From the NCBI GenBank assembly GCA_003141315.1, contig PLLP01000019.1, forward strand, positions 1 through 46,778: a stretch of DNA of 46,778 bases. Direction: 5' to 3'. The DNA is from Phycisphaerales bacterium. Its GTDB lineage: Bacteria; Planctomycetota; Phycisphaerae; Sedimentisphaerales; Anaerobacaceae. A model generated the notes under the pieces. It was given only the letters and a program-made list of their open reading frames with translations, was not told the origin of the DNA and did not search any database. Positions 26,080 to 38,256 of this stretch are shown here, one piece after another. The translations under genes were made by a program, and so were the position numbers. The stretch's first letter is position 1. The number at the start of each line of letters is the position of its first letter.

Positions 26080-26517
26080 CTATGCGGTTTTGTGCAGCTC
26101 AATGAGCTTTTCGAGGACGCCTGCCCTCGCAAGCTCTTTATCGTGTTCGGCTTTGGTTAAGTTTTTACGGGTAAGTCTTTTTTGCTCCTTCTGCCTGATA
26201 TGTTCTATCTGTTCGCCGGAGAGGCCATCGATAATTACAGCGTCATAAGCAACGACCTTGAGCAGATTGGCGGCGAAAAGAGCAAAGCCCCCGTCAATCA
26301 TAACGTATATCGGCTTTAGAATTTCCTTTAGTTCAGGAGCTTCCTTTCGAACCTCCATAATACCGAGGCCGATAGCACAAAACATCGGGATATGGTTGCA
26401 AAGTATTCCCCGCTGGCCGTCGTGGGCAGGGATTACAACCGAGGATGCAGGACAATCGAGAATTTTCCCCGACGGAGCGATAACGGTACACTCGAATTTT
26501 GTTGAAACTTCTTCCAT
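26080..26517 (-). CDS. atpC: ATP synthase F1 epsilon subunit
   Basis: A 145-residue protein. The N-terminal beta-sandwich shows FECTVIAPSGKILDC, VVIPAHDGQRGIL and HIPMFCAIGLG. The C-terminal helical hairpin region (LTRKNLTKAEHDKELARAGVLEKL) is present, so the regulatory arm is not truncated. It forms part of the central stalk. It is the last gene of the operon, 5 bp after atpD. Confidence 0.92.
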   Translation of the reverse strand: MEEVSTKFECTVIAPSGKILDCPASSVVIPAHDGQRGILCNHIPMFCAIGLGIMEVRKEAPELKEILKPIYVMIDGGFALFAANLLKVVAYDAVIIDGLSGEQIEHIRQKEQKRLTRKNLTKAEHDKELARAGVLEKLIELHKTA

Positions 26518-26522
26518 TTAGT

Positions 26523-28841
<2,319 letters not shown>

Positions 28842-28842
<1 letters not shown>

Positions 28843-30365
28843 TACTTTAGAGAACCCGATTTAGACATTGTTTTGAATGTGCCGAACGCTTCTTTAATTT
28901 GTTCAGCGAGAGAAGTTTCGAATTTGCCGGTCTTGTCGATTTGGTCGATATAATCCGGGTGCTTCGACGTGAGCCAGTCGAGGAAGGCGGTCATAAAATG
29001 GCTTACTTCCTTTTGCGGCGTGTCGTCCAGCAAGCCCGCAGAGCCGGCGTAAATCGTTATGACTTGCCGGCCAACGCCCATTGGAGAAAACTGCGGCTGT
29101 TTGAGAAGCTCCACCATACGGTTGCCCCGGTCAAGCTGAGCCTGCGAGGAGGAATCAAGCTCGGTTCCCATCCGGGCAAAATCCTGCAGCTCGCGATGAG
29201 CGGCCAGTTCAAGACGCAGTCTTGCGGCGACCTTTTTCATCGCATCCACCTGCGCGTTGCCGCCTACCCTGCTCACGCTGATGCCGACATCGATGGCCGG
29301 CCTGATGCCAGAGTAAAACAAATCCTTGTCGAGGTAAATCTGGCCGTCGGTAATCGAGATTACATTTGTCGGAATATAAGCGGACATCTGCCGTTCGAGT
29401 GTTTCCACAATCGGCAGCGCCGTCATAGACCCGCCGCCGAGTTTTTCTGAAAGTTTCGCGCTGCGTTCGAGAAGCCTGCTGTGCAGATAAAAAATGTCGC
29501 CCGGGTAAGCTTCTCTGCCCGGCGGCCTGCGAAGGAGCAGACTTAACTGCCTGTATGCGACCGCGTGTTTGCTCAAATCATCATAAACGCAAAGGGTGTC
29601 CTGATGCTTGTCGTACATAAAATACTCGGCGAGGGTGCAGCCGGTATATGGTGCGATATATTGCATAGGGGCGCTATCTGCCGCGGATGCGACAATCACC
29701 ATTGTATAAGCCATCGCGTTATGACGTTTGAGAGTATCGACGATTTCGGCAACAGTGGAATCCTTCTGTCCGATTGCAACGTAAATGCAGATTACGTTTT
29801 TATCTTTCTGGTTGATGATAGTATCGAGAGCAATGGAAGTTTTTCCTGTTTTCCTGTCGCCAATTATGAGTTCCCGCTGGCCTCTGCCTATGGGAATCAT
29901 AGAATCTATACTTTTAATGCCCGTCTGGAGCGGCTGCTTTACGGGCTGCCTTCCTGCAATCCCAGGCGCTTCTGTTTCAATCCAGCGAGAGGTGTTTGTC
30001 TCGATATTGGCGCCGCCATCGACCGGCTGACAAAGTGCGTTGACTACCCTGCCGAGAAGAGCATCTCCGACAGGAATCGACAGGAGCTTTCCCGTCGCAC
30101 GCACGTCGGAACCTTCGCGAACCTGGTCGAACTTGCCGTAAATAACGGCGCCGACGCTGTTCTCATCGAGGTTAAAAACTTCGCCCGGAACGCCGTTTTC
30201 AAATTCGAGCATCTCCCCCGACATCACGTCATCGAGGCCGTAAATGCGGGCAATCCCGTCGCCGACTTCTACGACGCGCCCGACCTTCGATATGCCGAGT
30301 TTCGTTTTATACTGCTTTATTTCTTCTTTTAGAATATTGCTTACTTCGTTAATATTAAACTTCAT
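28842..30365 (-). CDS. atpA: ATP synthase F1 alpha subunit
   Basis: A 507-residue non-catalytic nucleotide-binding subunit. Walker A is [42 protein letters not shown] and the C-terminal [12 protein letters not shown] are family hallmarks. It overlaps atpH by 11 bp at its start and touches atpG at its end, consistent with tight translational coupling. Confidence 0.96.
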
Positions 30366-30948
30366 CGATTCGTCCCCGTTCCCTGCAATGAATTCTTATG
30401 TTTTTAACGGCTTCGGTGAGCCTTCTTTTCACGGAATTGTCGATAACGTTATCGCTGTACCGGATTATAACTCCGCCAATAATCGACGGGTCAACAACAA
30501 CTTTTAATTCGATGTTCTTTTGTATGGCCGCCGCAATCTGGTGTGAAAGGCTGCTAACCCGTTCATCGCTCAGCGGTTCGCTTGTGGTTGCAGTAACGGG
30601 GCAGCAATGGTAATACTCGAACCACAGCCGGCTGTATGTCTCTATCATAACGGGCAGATATTCGACGCGGCCATTTTTGATTACAACGGAAAGAAAATTC
30701 AGGGTAATTTCCTGATACCGGCCGGAAAAAACTTTTTCGATAAATTCTATCTTGCTGCCGGTATTAAAATAAGGCGACTCCAGCAAAGCGAGAAAATCCT
30801 TTTCCTCGTCCGCGAAAACCGCAAGCGAATCAAGGTCGGTTTTCACGTCATCGATAACATTCATCTCCCCGGCAAGCGAAAACAGGGCATCAACGTATAT
30901 CTTGCTTATATGAGCGCCGGAGGAGGATATAAGAGTCGAACCTTTCAC
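30355..30948 (-). CDS. atpH: ATP synthase F1 delta subunit
   Basis: A 197-residue stator subunit (OSCP type). The N-terminal helical domain has [13 protein letters not shown] and [17 protein letters not shown]. The C-terminal part contains [32 protein letters not shown], the canonical membrane-stalk binding end. The start is GTG at 30948, preceded by AGGAG; it overlaps the atpF stop in a GTGA junction. Confidence 0.9.
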   Translation of the reverse strand: MKGSTLISSSGAHISKIYVDALFSLAGEMNVIDDVKTDLDSLAVFADEEKDFLALLESPYFNTGSKIEFIEKVFSGRYQEITLNFLSVVIKNGRVEYLPVMIETYSRLWFEYYHCCPVTATTSEPLSDERVSSLSHQIAAAIQKNIELKVVVDPSIIGGVIIRYSDNVIDNSVKRRLTEAVKNIRIHCRERGRIDEV

Positions 30949-31502
30949 TTGGGGTTCTCCTGCCTGAGTTTCTCAATAGTCTCGTTGATGAGGCGCTCGT
31001 TATCCTCTTTTGTGACGGTCTTTTCGAGAATCTTGGAGCTTAGAGCCAGGATTACGTCAGAGGACTGCTTCCAGATATGTTCGGAAAACGCTGCCCGTGC
31101 ATTGCTGATGTCTTCATCGGATTTTCGTTTCAACTCGATTGCCTGCTGCTGGGCCTTGTCTAAAAGCTGCTGCGTGCGGAGCTGAGCCTGGTCGGTGGCA
31201 TCGTTGACGATCTGGAAACCTTTTTGCTTGTGGTCATCGAGGAGTTTTTCCGCCTGCTGGCGAGTATCCTGAGCAGCCTGAATCTGGTGTGCAATGTGGT
31301 CGTGCCTCTCCTGAAGATTTGCAAGAATTGGTTTCCATGCAAATTTTTTAAGGAGAATCACCAGTGCCGTAAAGGCAATGACCGTCCACAGGGCATCAGC
31401 AACAGTGCCGTTGAAAATTCCCTGCTCGGCGGCAGGCTGGGTTTCTTCCGCAATCGCCACGGAACACGCAAACAATAGGATTAAGCAGAAAAGTATCTTC
31501 AT
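30945..31502 (-). CDS. atpF: ATP synthase Fo b subunit with signal-like N-terminus
   Basis: From ATG 31502, 6 bp after the atpE stop, it gives 185 residues. A signal-like segment (MKILFCLILLFACSVAIAEE) is followed by a second hydrophobic helix (residues 34-52) with the typical junction KKFAWKPILANLQ. A long charged helix comes next (about residues 60-180), forming the peripheral stalk. The upstream ATG at 31538 lies inside atpE and is less likely. Signal-like extra N-termini on b subunits are known in planctomycetes and some other phyla. Confidence 0.88.
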   Translation of the reverse strand: MKILFCLILLFACSVAIAEETQPAAEQGIFNGTVADALWTVIAFTALVILLKKFAWKPILANLQERHDHIAHQIQAAQDTRQQAEKLLDDHKQKGFQIVNDATDQAQLRTQQLLDKAQQQAIELKRKSDEDISNARAAFSEHIWKQSSDVILALSSKILEKTVTKEDNERLINETIEKLRQENPK

Positions 31503-31507
31503 AGTTT

Positions 31508-31792
<285 letters not shown>

Positions 31793-31814
31793 TTACCTCC
31801 AAACAAAATTGGTT

Positions 31815-32627
31815 TTAATGTTCAGATTTTACGGAAAAACCTATATACAAGGTTGACAAAAACGCAAATATGTAAGCCTGTATAAAGGCAACGAGCAAAT
31901 CCAGCAGCGACAGCGCCACAACAGTTAAAACCGAAGCCGTCGCCACAAAATAATTCTTAAAAATGAATATCAGTCCCAACAAAGTCCCAATCAGCATATG
32001 GCCCGCCATGATATTTGCAAAAAGACGAATCGCCAGCGTTAAAGGACGTATAAACAGGGTTATTATTTCCAGAAAATATATAAAAGGAGCTATCCACCAC
32101 GGTACCGGCGGAGCCAGACCTACAAGGAACTTCCACAATCCCTTTTCTTTCACTCCTGCGACAATTGATGTAAGAAATGCTGTTATCGCCAGTGCGCCCG
32201 TTATCCAGATATTCGCCGTGGCAGCCCCGCCGTAATAATTTTCTTTCCCCGTTAAAAGGACAATTACCTTCTCGAAAGGAACCATTCCGAGCAGGTTGAG
32301 CGTAAGGACGAAGAAAAACAGCGTCCAGATAAAGCTGATAAATTTGTCGGTGAGCGGGCCGAGAATCGGCATCGCAAGCTGTTCTCTCAGCAGCACACAG
32401 GCGGCCTCGATAAGATTGTACGGACCGGCCGGAACAATTTTGCGAGAGCGAACAATCAGGGGTATAACGATAACCAAAAGCAACGCCGCCACAGCAATCA
32501 TAAACATATGATTACTTACCACAACAGACCATCGGCCTATAGAGAAATGAGTCAACGGCTCTGCTGATACCGGGGCGAGCGGATTGAATTCACCCAAAAC
32601 GATATTGCCGAAGAAGATATTTTTCAA
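31815..32627 (-). CDS. atpB: ATP synthase Fo a subunit
   Basis: A 270-residue multi-pass membrane protein. The essential Arg lies in RPLTLAIRLFANIMAGH, and the final helices contain LLVAFIQAYIFAFLSTLYIG, both standard. The start is TTG at 32627, with AGGGG just upstream; no usable ATG precedes the conserved N-terminal region. It provides the half-channels next to the c ring. Confidence 0.93.
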   Translation of the reverse strand: MKNIFFGNIVLGEFNPLAPVSAEPLTHFSIGRWSVVVSNHMFMIAVAALLLVIVIPLIVRSRKIVPAGPYNLIEAACVLLREQLAMPILGPLTDKFISFIWTLFFFVLTLNLLGMVPFEKVIVLLTGKENYYGGAATANIWITGALAITAFLTSIVAGVKEKGLWKFLVGLAPPVPWWIAPFIYFLEIITLFIRPLTLAIRLFANIMAGHMLIGTLLGLIFIFKNYFVATASVLTVVALSLLDLLVAFIQAYIFAFLSTLYIGFSVKSEH

Positions 32628-32673
32628 AAATTACCCCTGATTAAGTTTTTTTCCGGCAGAGCATCCACTGCCG

Positions 32674-32913
32674 CTATTTCCTCTTATTATCGCTCTTTTT
32701 CCATAAATCTTTAATGGTTAAATAAAGCATACCCATAAAACCGATGAAAAAACCCGCCAGCAGCAGCCATGGGCTTGTGTTGAAATAAGCGTCGAGCCGG
32801 TATCCCCCATAGCAGCAAACGGCTATCACGCCGCAGAATTCGAACCCGAACCCCATCCACCTGTAGTAGTCCATCTTGTCACTGTTTTTTGCCGGCTGAC
32901 CGTTCTGCTCCAT
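32674..32913 (-). CDS. atpZ: AtpZ/AtpI-like small membrane protein of the ATP synthase operon
   Basis: A 79-residue protein with two membrane helices (about residues 21-40 and 49-67) separated by RLDAYFNTSPWLL, then a lysine-rich tail. The position, first in the operon and 46 bp before atpB, and the pattern match the AtpZ/'ATPase gene 1' family, proposed to help c-ring assembly or magnesium/calcium transport. No AtpI sits beside it. Confidence 0.8.
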   Translation of the reverse strand: MEQNGQPAKNSDKMDYYRWMGFGFEFCGVIAVCCYGGYRLDAYFNTSPWLLLAGFFIGFMGMLYLTIKDLWKKSDNKRK

Positions 32914-33099
32914 AGTTTTACGTTTTATAAAAATAGCCTGTATTTACCCATCATTTCGTATTTTATCGTCCATCAGGCGCCGGATTGACAAGTGTTTTTG
33001 GAAATGGCACGCTGCCGTTAGTCAAGAAAACCCTTTACTTTTGGCGATAGGATTGTTAATCAATAGTATGATTTTCAATATATTTTTGGGAGCAAAATT

Positions 33100-34194
33100 A
33101 TGATTGACGGCAAACTCATCAGTAATCGTATCCAGACGGTCCGCAGGCTTATGAAGAAAAAAAATATTAACTGCCTTTTGTTCATAAAGCCCGCAAACGT
33201 AAGTTACCTGACGGGCTTTCTCGGCCACGACAGTTGGACTGTGGTGACGGCGGCCAATACGTATCTACTAACCGACAGCAGATACATTGAGCAGGCCGAA
33301 AAGGAATGCGTTAAGTGCAAATTAGTCCTGCGTAAGGAAACTCTGCACAATACCCTGGCAATCCTTGTTAAAGAGCTTAAGACCGTAAGGACGGTGGCTG
33401 TTGAGGATGCCATTGGGGTCAAGGATTTCTGGCTGCTGGAGAAAATGGTAAGGGCAAGGCTGCGAACCGTATCGAAGTTCGCAGAGCCGGGCAGGAGCAT
33501 AAAGGATTCGTTCGAGCTTGCCTCGATAAAAAAAGCGATAGAGATTTCGGATAAGGCGCTGAAAGAAACGCTGAAGTTTTTGCGACCCGGCGTCACAGAG
33601 AACGAAGCTGCAGGATTTCTCGATTACCAGTTCAGGCGGTTCGGCGGCAAAAACGGTTTTGAGACAATCCTCGCTTTCGGACCAAACGCCTCGCGGCCGC
33701 ATCATCAGCCGGGAGAAACTAAACTGAAAGCGAATGACTCGGTTCTTATCGATTTCGGAGCGGAATTCAATCATTACCGCTGCGATATGACCCGCACATA
33801 TCTTATCGGTAAGCCAAATCCGTTTTTCGAAAAGGTTTATAAAACTGTTAAAGCAGCGCAGGCGGCAGCGATAGCGACGATTAGGCCGGGAACACCGAAT
33901 AAACTTCCGGAAAAAGTTGCACGCGAGACGATTGCAAAGAACGATTTGCCCCCCTATCAGCACGGCACAGGCCACGGCTTCGGACTCGAAATACACGAAG
34001 ACCCGTTCCTGGCGATTAAAAGCAAAGAAAAACTAAAAGAAGGTATGATTCTGACGGTTGAGCCGGGGATATACATACCGGGAAAAATCGGCGTGCGAAT
34101 CGAAGATAATGTAATCATAACCAAAACAGGCTGCCGATTACTAACAAGTGCAGTCTCAAAGGAGTATGCGGATATCTGCCTCGGGAGGAAATAA
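33100..34194 (+). CDS. pepQ: Xaa-Pro dipeptidase/aminopeptidase (M24 family)
   Basis: A 364-residue enzyme. The N-terminal creatinase-like domain has NVSYLTGFLGHDSW. The pita-bread catalytic domain shows the metal ligands in order: LIDFGAEFNHYRCDMTRT (two Asp), HGTGHGFGLEIHEDP (His), and LTVEPGIYIPGK with VRIEDNV (two Glu). It removes or cleaves residues next to proline in the cytoplasm. GGGAG precedes ATG 33100. The next gene, 39 bp on, is a proline-preferring S9 peptidase, so the two probably form an operon for proline-rich peptides. Confidence 0.92.
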   Translation: MIDGKLISNRIQTVRRLMKKKNINCLLFIKPANVSYLTGFLGHDSWTVVTAANTYLLTDSRYIEQAEKECVKCKLVLRKETLHNTLAILVKELKTVRTVAVEDAIGVKDFWLLEKMVRARLRTVSKFAEPGRSIKDSFELASIKKAIEISDKALKETLKFLRPGVTENEAAGFLDYQFRRFGGKNGFETILAFGPNASRPHHQPGETKLKANDSVLIDFGAEFNHYRCDMTRTYLIGKPNPFFEKVYKTVKAAQAAAIATIRPGTPNKLPEKVARETIAKNDLPPYQHGTGHGFGLEIHEDPFLAIKSKEKLKEGMILTVEPGIYIPGKIGVRIEDNVIITKTGCRLLTSAVSKEYADICLGRK

Positions 34195-34233
34195 AAAACA
34201 GAATTCGGAAGCCAGAATAAGGAAGGGTAAGAA

Positions 34234-36453
34234 ATGACAAGACGCAGCTTCGTTTGTTTGATGTCCGCAGTTTTAATTTCAATTTTTGCAAATCCGGCAT
34301 CCTCACAGGAAAAAAAGATTACACTCGAATGGGCGAGCAGCGACGAGTGCAAAAAGCTTACGGAGCTTGGCCAGTTCTTCTGGCTCGATGACGGGACGGC
34401 GTACATTTGCGATTCATCGAAAGACCCAAATGAGCAAATGATAGAAAGGCTCGACCCGCGAACGGGAAAAAGAAAGGCTGCTTTCAACAAAGACAAGGCC
34501 TTCGAGAGTCTTGGAAAAATAATCGGCAGCGCCGCGGAAAAGAAGCTGGGCTGGCCGACCGGCTTCGATAAAAACGGTAAGTTTGCGCTGTACGAATTTG
34601 ACAATGATATTTTTCTTCTCGAAATAGACAAATCGCAGTTCAGGCGGGTAGTGGAAACGAAAAGTGAGGAAAAGGCGATAAGATTTTCCCCGGACGGCAA
34701 AAAAATCGCTTATGTCCGTGATAACGACCTTTTTGTCTATGATGTCAACAAACAAAAAGAAACACATATAACGACCGATGGCAGCGATACAATTCTCAAC
34801 GGCACGCTGAGTTATGTCTATTGGGAAGAAATTTTCGGCAGAGAAGATTGCGCTTACTGGTGGTCGGACGATTCCAATTCCATAGCGTATCTCAAGAGCG
34901 ATGAATCCAGTGTGCCGATAGCCTATTTTGTGGATTTTAAACCGCAGACGCCGCGCCTTATTACGCAGCGGTACCCAAAAGCAGGACAGCAGAACCCGGG
35001 TGTCAGGCTGTGCGTTGCGGACGTCAGGGGCAATCAGCTCTCGCAGCTTGACGCCAGCGAAATCCCTTACGAATACATCGCGCGCGTCAAATGGCTGCCC
35101 GACAACAAAACACTCTGCGCAGAACTCCTTAACCGAAACCAGAACAAATTAGATATATATTTTATGGATAAGGACTCCGGAAAAGCCACCCTGATTTTCA
35201 CAGAGCGCGATAAAGGCTGGATTGATGCAACAGACGACCTTTATTTTCTCAAAGACGGCAAGCGCTTCATCTGGCTTTCAAACAGGGACGGCTTCTCACA
35301 TCTCTATTTATACACGATGGAAGGCCGGTTAGTCCGGCAAATCACAAAAGGCAAGTGGTCCGCCTGCTCAATCAACGGCGGACCTTCATGGATTCTAAAA
35401 TCAATCGCCAGTATCGATGAGGACGGCGGATGGATTTATTTCGGCAGCAAAGAAAAATCATCAATCGAACGCCATCTTTATAAAATCAAGCTGGACGGCA
35501 CAGGTCTGCAGCGAATAACAGAGCAGGATGGAATGCACCAGATTACCTTCAGCACTGACGGTAAATTCTATTTTGATACCTTCTCAAGTATTACCACGCC
35601 GGCTTCGGTTTCTCTCTGCACCAATGAAGGGAAAAACAAATTCGTGTTATGGCAGTCAAAGACGGACAAAATCGGGGAGCTTAACCTTGTCTATCCGCAG
35701 CTTTTAACTGTTAAAGCGAGAGACGGTTTCGAGATGCCGGCGATGATTAGCAAACCTAAGAATTTTGACCCGAATAAAAAATACCCCGCTATTATTTATG
35801 TCTATGGCGGGCCGCTGGCGCCGGAGGTTCTAAACGGCTGGCAAAGCACAGTCTTTTCCGACCAGGTTTTCCTCGATAATGGTTACATCCTCTTCAAATT
35901 CGATAACAGGAGCGCAACCGCCATAAGCAAGGCCTACTCCAACCTAATTGTAGGCCAGATGTGGGCGGATTGCGAGCTTAACGACCTGGTCGATGCCGTC
36001 CGGTGGCTCAAGCAGCAAACTTTCACCGATGCGAACAATGTCGGCCTGTGGGGCGCAAGCGGCGGCGGTTCTTACACGCTCCTCGGACTCACGCACACAA
36101 AGGAATTCAAGGCGGGCGTGGCAATCGCACCGGTCACCGATTGGATGTATTACGACAGCATCTGGGCGGAGGCAGGTATGAAGCTACCGAAGGATAACCC
36201 GAAAGGATATGAAAAGACCTCATTTGTCAAACACGCAAAGGACCTGCACGGCAGGCTGCTTTTGATTCACGGCACTTACGACGATAATGTTCACCCGCAA
36301 AATGCCCAGGCGTTTGCCGATGCCCTCGTCGATGCCGGCATTACTTTTGAGATGATGGTTTATCCGATGCGAAAGCACGGTATATCCGACAAGCCCGCCA
36401 AAATCCATCTTCAAAAAACAATGCTGGAATTCTGGAACAGAAATTTGAAGTAG
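34234..36453 (+). CDS. Secreted dipeptidyl-peptidase IV-type serine peptidase (S9B)
   Basis: A 739-residue protein with a signal peptide (hydrophobic residues 6-22, ending near PASSQ). The N-terminal beta-propeller contains YWEEIFGRED, whose Glu-Glu pair anchors the substrate N-terminus in DPP-IV enzymes, and YWWSDDSNSIAYL. The alpha/beta-hydrolase domain has the triad S609 in GASGG, D683 in HGTYDDNVHP and H715 in RKHGI. It should release N-terminal X-Pro or X-Ala dipeptides in the periplasm, which the upstream M24 enzyme could then split. Confidence 0.92.
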   Translation: MTRRSFVCLMSAVLISIFANPASSQEKKITLEWASSDECKKLTELGQFFWLDDGTAYICDSSKDPNEQMIERLDPRTGKRKAAFNKDKAFESLGKIIGSAAEKKLGWPTGFDKNGKFALYEFDNDIFLLEIDKSQFRRVVETKSEEKAIRFSPDGKKIAYVRDNDLFVYDVNKQKETHITTDGSDTILNGTLSYVYWEEIFGREDCAYWWSDDSNSIAYLKSDESSVPIAYFVDFKPQTPRLITQRYPKAGQQNPGVRLCVADVRGNQLSQLDASEIPYEYIARVKWLPDNKTLCAELLNRNQNKLDIYFMDKDSGKATLIFTERDKGWIDATDDLYFLKDGKRFIWLSNRDGFSHLYLYTMEGRLVRQITKGKWSACSINGGPSWILKSIASIDEDGGWIYFGSKEKSSIERHLYKIKLDGTGLQRITEQDGMHQITFSTDGKFYFDTFSSITTPASVSLCTNEGKNKFVLWQSKTDKIGELNLVYPQLLTVKARDGFEMPAMISKPKNFDPNKKYPAIIYVYGGPLAPEVLNGWQSTVFSDQVFLDNGYILFKFDNRSATAISKAYSNLIVGQMWADCELNDLVDAVRWLKQQTFTDANNVGLWGASGGGSYTLLGLTHTKEFKAGVAIAPVTDWMYYDSIWAEAGMKLPKDNPKGYEKTSFVKHAKDLHGRLLLIHGTYDDNVHPQNAQAFADALVDAGITFEMMVYPMRKHGISDKPAKIHLQKTMLEFWNRNLK

Positions 36454-36632
36454 ACCCCGTTAGGGACCCGCCTCCCTTTAGGGATGGCTTACGCCATGCG
36501 GCAGGCCAATTAAAATCTACGGCTTTCTCTAACGAGGTAATTACCGCCGATTAAAACTCGCCGCGATGCGCTTGCTGCGCCAAGTGCGTAGCACAGCGGG
36601 TCGGCAGCTTTCTCTAAACCAGCCGATTCTGT

Positions 36633-36740
36633 TTAGAACTGATTGCCTTCCTTTTTGGCTCTCTTTGCAAGGCGTTTTTCTTGTAATGTTCTCTGCGCTT
36701 TCTTTTTTACAACTTTTTTAACATCATGGCCTTTAGACAT
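36633..36740 (-). CDS. Small lysine-rich basic protein (35 residues)
   Basis: Start ATG at 36740, stop TAA at 36633-36635. The coding strand carries AGGAAAGGG before the start, an excellent ribosome site for such a short frame. The product begins MSKGHDVKKVVKKK and continues with TLQEKRLAKRAKK; about 40% of residues are Lys or Arg. Small 'M.KGHD.KK..KK...KT.KEKRAAKRAKK' proteins occur in many bacteria as far as I recall, with no assigned function. A nucleic-acid-binding role is plausible from charge only. It lies downstream of, and opposite to, the DPP-IV gene. Confidence 0.7.
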   Translation of the reverse strand: MSKGHDVKKVVKKKAQRTLQEKRLAKRAKKEGNQF

Positions 36741-37034
36741 TCGTTTCCCTTTCCTGATTAAACCGATTCCATTCTACAGCTAATTTTATTGCTTGATTTT
36801 ACAGTATTAGAAAAGTTCAGACAAGTATTATTTTTAACAGAAAATATCTCTGCGGCATTTGTGCCCGCAGCAGTAACACATGTCTCAGTTTCATCTTTAA
36901 CCTTTCTCACCTTTCAAACTTTTCTTACTCTTCACACTTTCTTTGTTATCCTGTCAATCCTGTCTTTTTCCTTTTTGTCTTTTTGCGGCCACACTTCTAC
37001 GTTCGCCGCAGGCGAATCCGCAGTATTTGCCCGG

Positions 37035-37064
37035 CGGACAATTTTTTCGTCAATTTTGCGCTGG
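37035..37064. repeat. 30-bp direct repeat, copy 1
   Basis: Begins CGGACAATTTT and ends GTCAATTTTGCGCTGG. It matches 37148-37177 at 28 of 30 positions. A TTGCGCGCAA palindrome and AT-rich near-repeats lie between the copies. Confidence 0.8.
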
Positions 37065-37147
37065 GGGGTTGCGCGCAAAATCAAAATTTTTCAAAATTTT
37101 TTTACTCTTTCATTTACAACCGCTTACGAACTATTCCAAAACCTCTC

Positions 37148-37177
37148 CGGACAATTTTCCCGTCAATTTTGCGCTGG
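37148..37177. repeat. 30-bp direct repeat, copy 2
   Basis: Second copy of the repeat at 37035-37064, differing by a TT to CC change in the middle. It lies about 55 bp before the earliest plausible start of the HNH-AP2 gene. Confidence 0.8.
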
Positions 37178-37231
37178 CACATCCAATTTATAGGGAGCGC
37201 TCTCTGCGGTAAAAACAATCGCGTTTGGGGG

Positions 37232-37915
37232 TTGGGGTTGGAGAAATCCTGCAAAAAGTGTATTTACCTTATTAAGGCCATCGGTAAATTCAAGCCTGTT
37301 CTGGTCTGCATTAACAAAGATGGCGCCAGAGGCCGGCTTTACTCCTTCGACCCGCCTTCAGCGGGCTCACTCTGCAGAAACTACCGAACGGAACCGGTTA
37401 TCGACCGCCCCTCCGTCGTCCAGCCGATAAACTCCCAAATCCGATTGATTCCACTTACTAAAGGTTTCATCACCATCGTTGACGCTGAAGATTATGAATT
37501 TCTTAATTCCTTTAAATGGTCCGCAAACCTCAAGGCAAAAAAAGTTTATGCCTACAGGAACGTTAATAGGAAAAATGTATATATGCACAGGGTAATCACC
37601 AATCCCCCTGCCGGAAAAGTTGTTGACCATATTGACCGTAATGGTTTAAACAACCGAAAGTCCAACCTCCGAATCTGCTCCGTTGCTGATAACTGTCGCA
37701 ATTCTAAAGGCTGGGGCAAAACTTCTCAATATAAAGGCGTTTCCTGGAGCAGGGAAAAGAAAAAATGGCTCGCTGTAATCAGATATGATTACAAATATCG
37801 ACATATCGGCTGTTTTGAAAACCAAATCGCCGCCGCTAAAGCCTACGACAAAATGGCCCGTAAATTTTTCGGCGAGTTCGCTTATCTAAATTTCCCAACA
37901 GAGCCCCGAACGTGA
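37232..37915 (+). CDS. HNH-AP2 homing-type endonuclease, 5' end uncertain
   Basis: The frame is open from 36983 but has no ATG; TTG 37232 is used only as a placeholder. The recognisable family part starts near 37391 (EPVIDRPSVVQP, then RLIPLTKGFITIVDAEDYEFL). The HNH core has MHRVI and VVDHIDRNGLNNRKSNLRIC (His, Asn, Asn). The AP2 DNA-binding domain follows (YKGVSWSREKKKWLAVI, HIGCFENQIAAAKAYD, FFGEFAYLNFP). Such proteins are stand-alone homing nucleases common in planctomycete and phage genomes. Just upstream of the family part, a CCCGCC-TTCA-GCGGG foldback (37353-37367) interrupts the frame's sense, so the N-terminus may have been disrupted by a small repeat. Confidence 0.75.
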   Translation: MGLEKSCKKCIYLIKAIGKFKPVLVCINKDGARGRLYSFDPPSAGSLCRNYRTEPVIDRPSVVQPINSQIRLIPLTKGFITIVDAEDYEFLNSFKWSANLKAKKVYAYRNVNRKNVYMHRVITNPPAGKVVDHIDRNGLNNRKSNLRICSVADNCRNSKGWGKTSQYKGVSWSREKKKWLAVIRYDYKYRHIGCFENQIAAAKAYDKMARKFFGEFAYLNFPTEPRT

Positions 37916-38256
37916 GTGAGGGGTATATTTCCGCAGATTAAAAATAATCAATCCCCCTTCAAACCTTTCTCACCCTTCATACTTTTCTAACCTCTTCTGT
38001 GCACCTTTTTTTTACCCAAATCCAAAATCGAATAATCGCAAATCTAAAATCCAAAATCTAAAATTAAATAATCCAAAAACGACAAACGTCTCCTTTCCCA
38101 CCTTTTACGCCTTACCTCCCCTTCTTACCTTTCAAACCTTTCTCACCCTTCACACTTTTCTAACCTCCTCTTCTGTTCACCTTTTCTTTACTTTAATTCT
38201 CCGCCCAGAAATTAGTATCCTGTCCCCAGATTACAATGGAGGTTATCGTTCGTTGT

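Larger units (their letters stand above)
36741..37231. repeat. Repeat-rich gap upstream of the HNH gene
   Basis: No convincing gene is present. 36901-36950 is a pyrimidine-rich run of CCTTTC/ACCTTTC/CTTCAC units also found at 37958, 38129 and 38405. 37002-37016 is a TTCGCC-GCA-GGCGAA palindrome. 37035-37064 and 37148-37177 are 30-bp direct repeats with two mismatches, both ending GTCAATTTTGCGCTGG. Open frames across it are translated repeat. Confidence 0.65.

Noticed and set aside
36480-36632. tRNA-like or small-RNA signal in GC-rich DNA after the DPP-IV gene
   Set aside because: No acceptor/T-arm arrangement; only short partial foldbacks such as TCCCTTTAGGGA.
36789-37212. Overlapping open frames before the HNH gene
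   Set aside because: Encoded by pyrimidine-rich repeats and the 30-bp direct repeats; low-complexity peptides.
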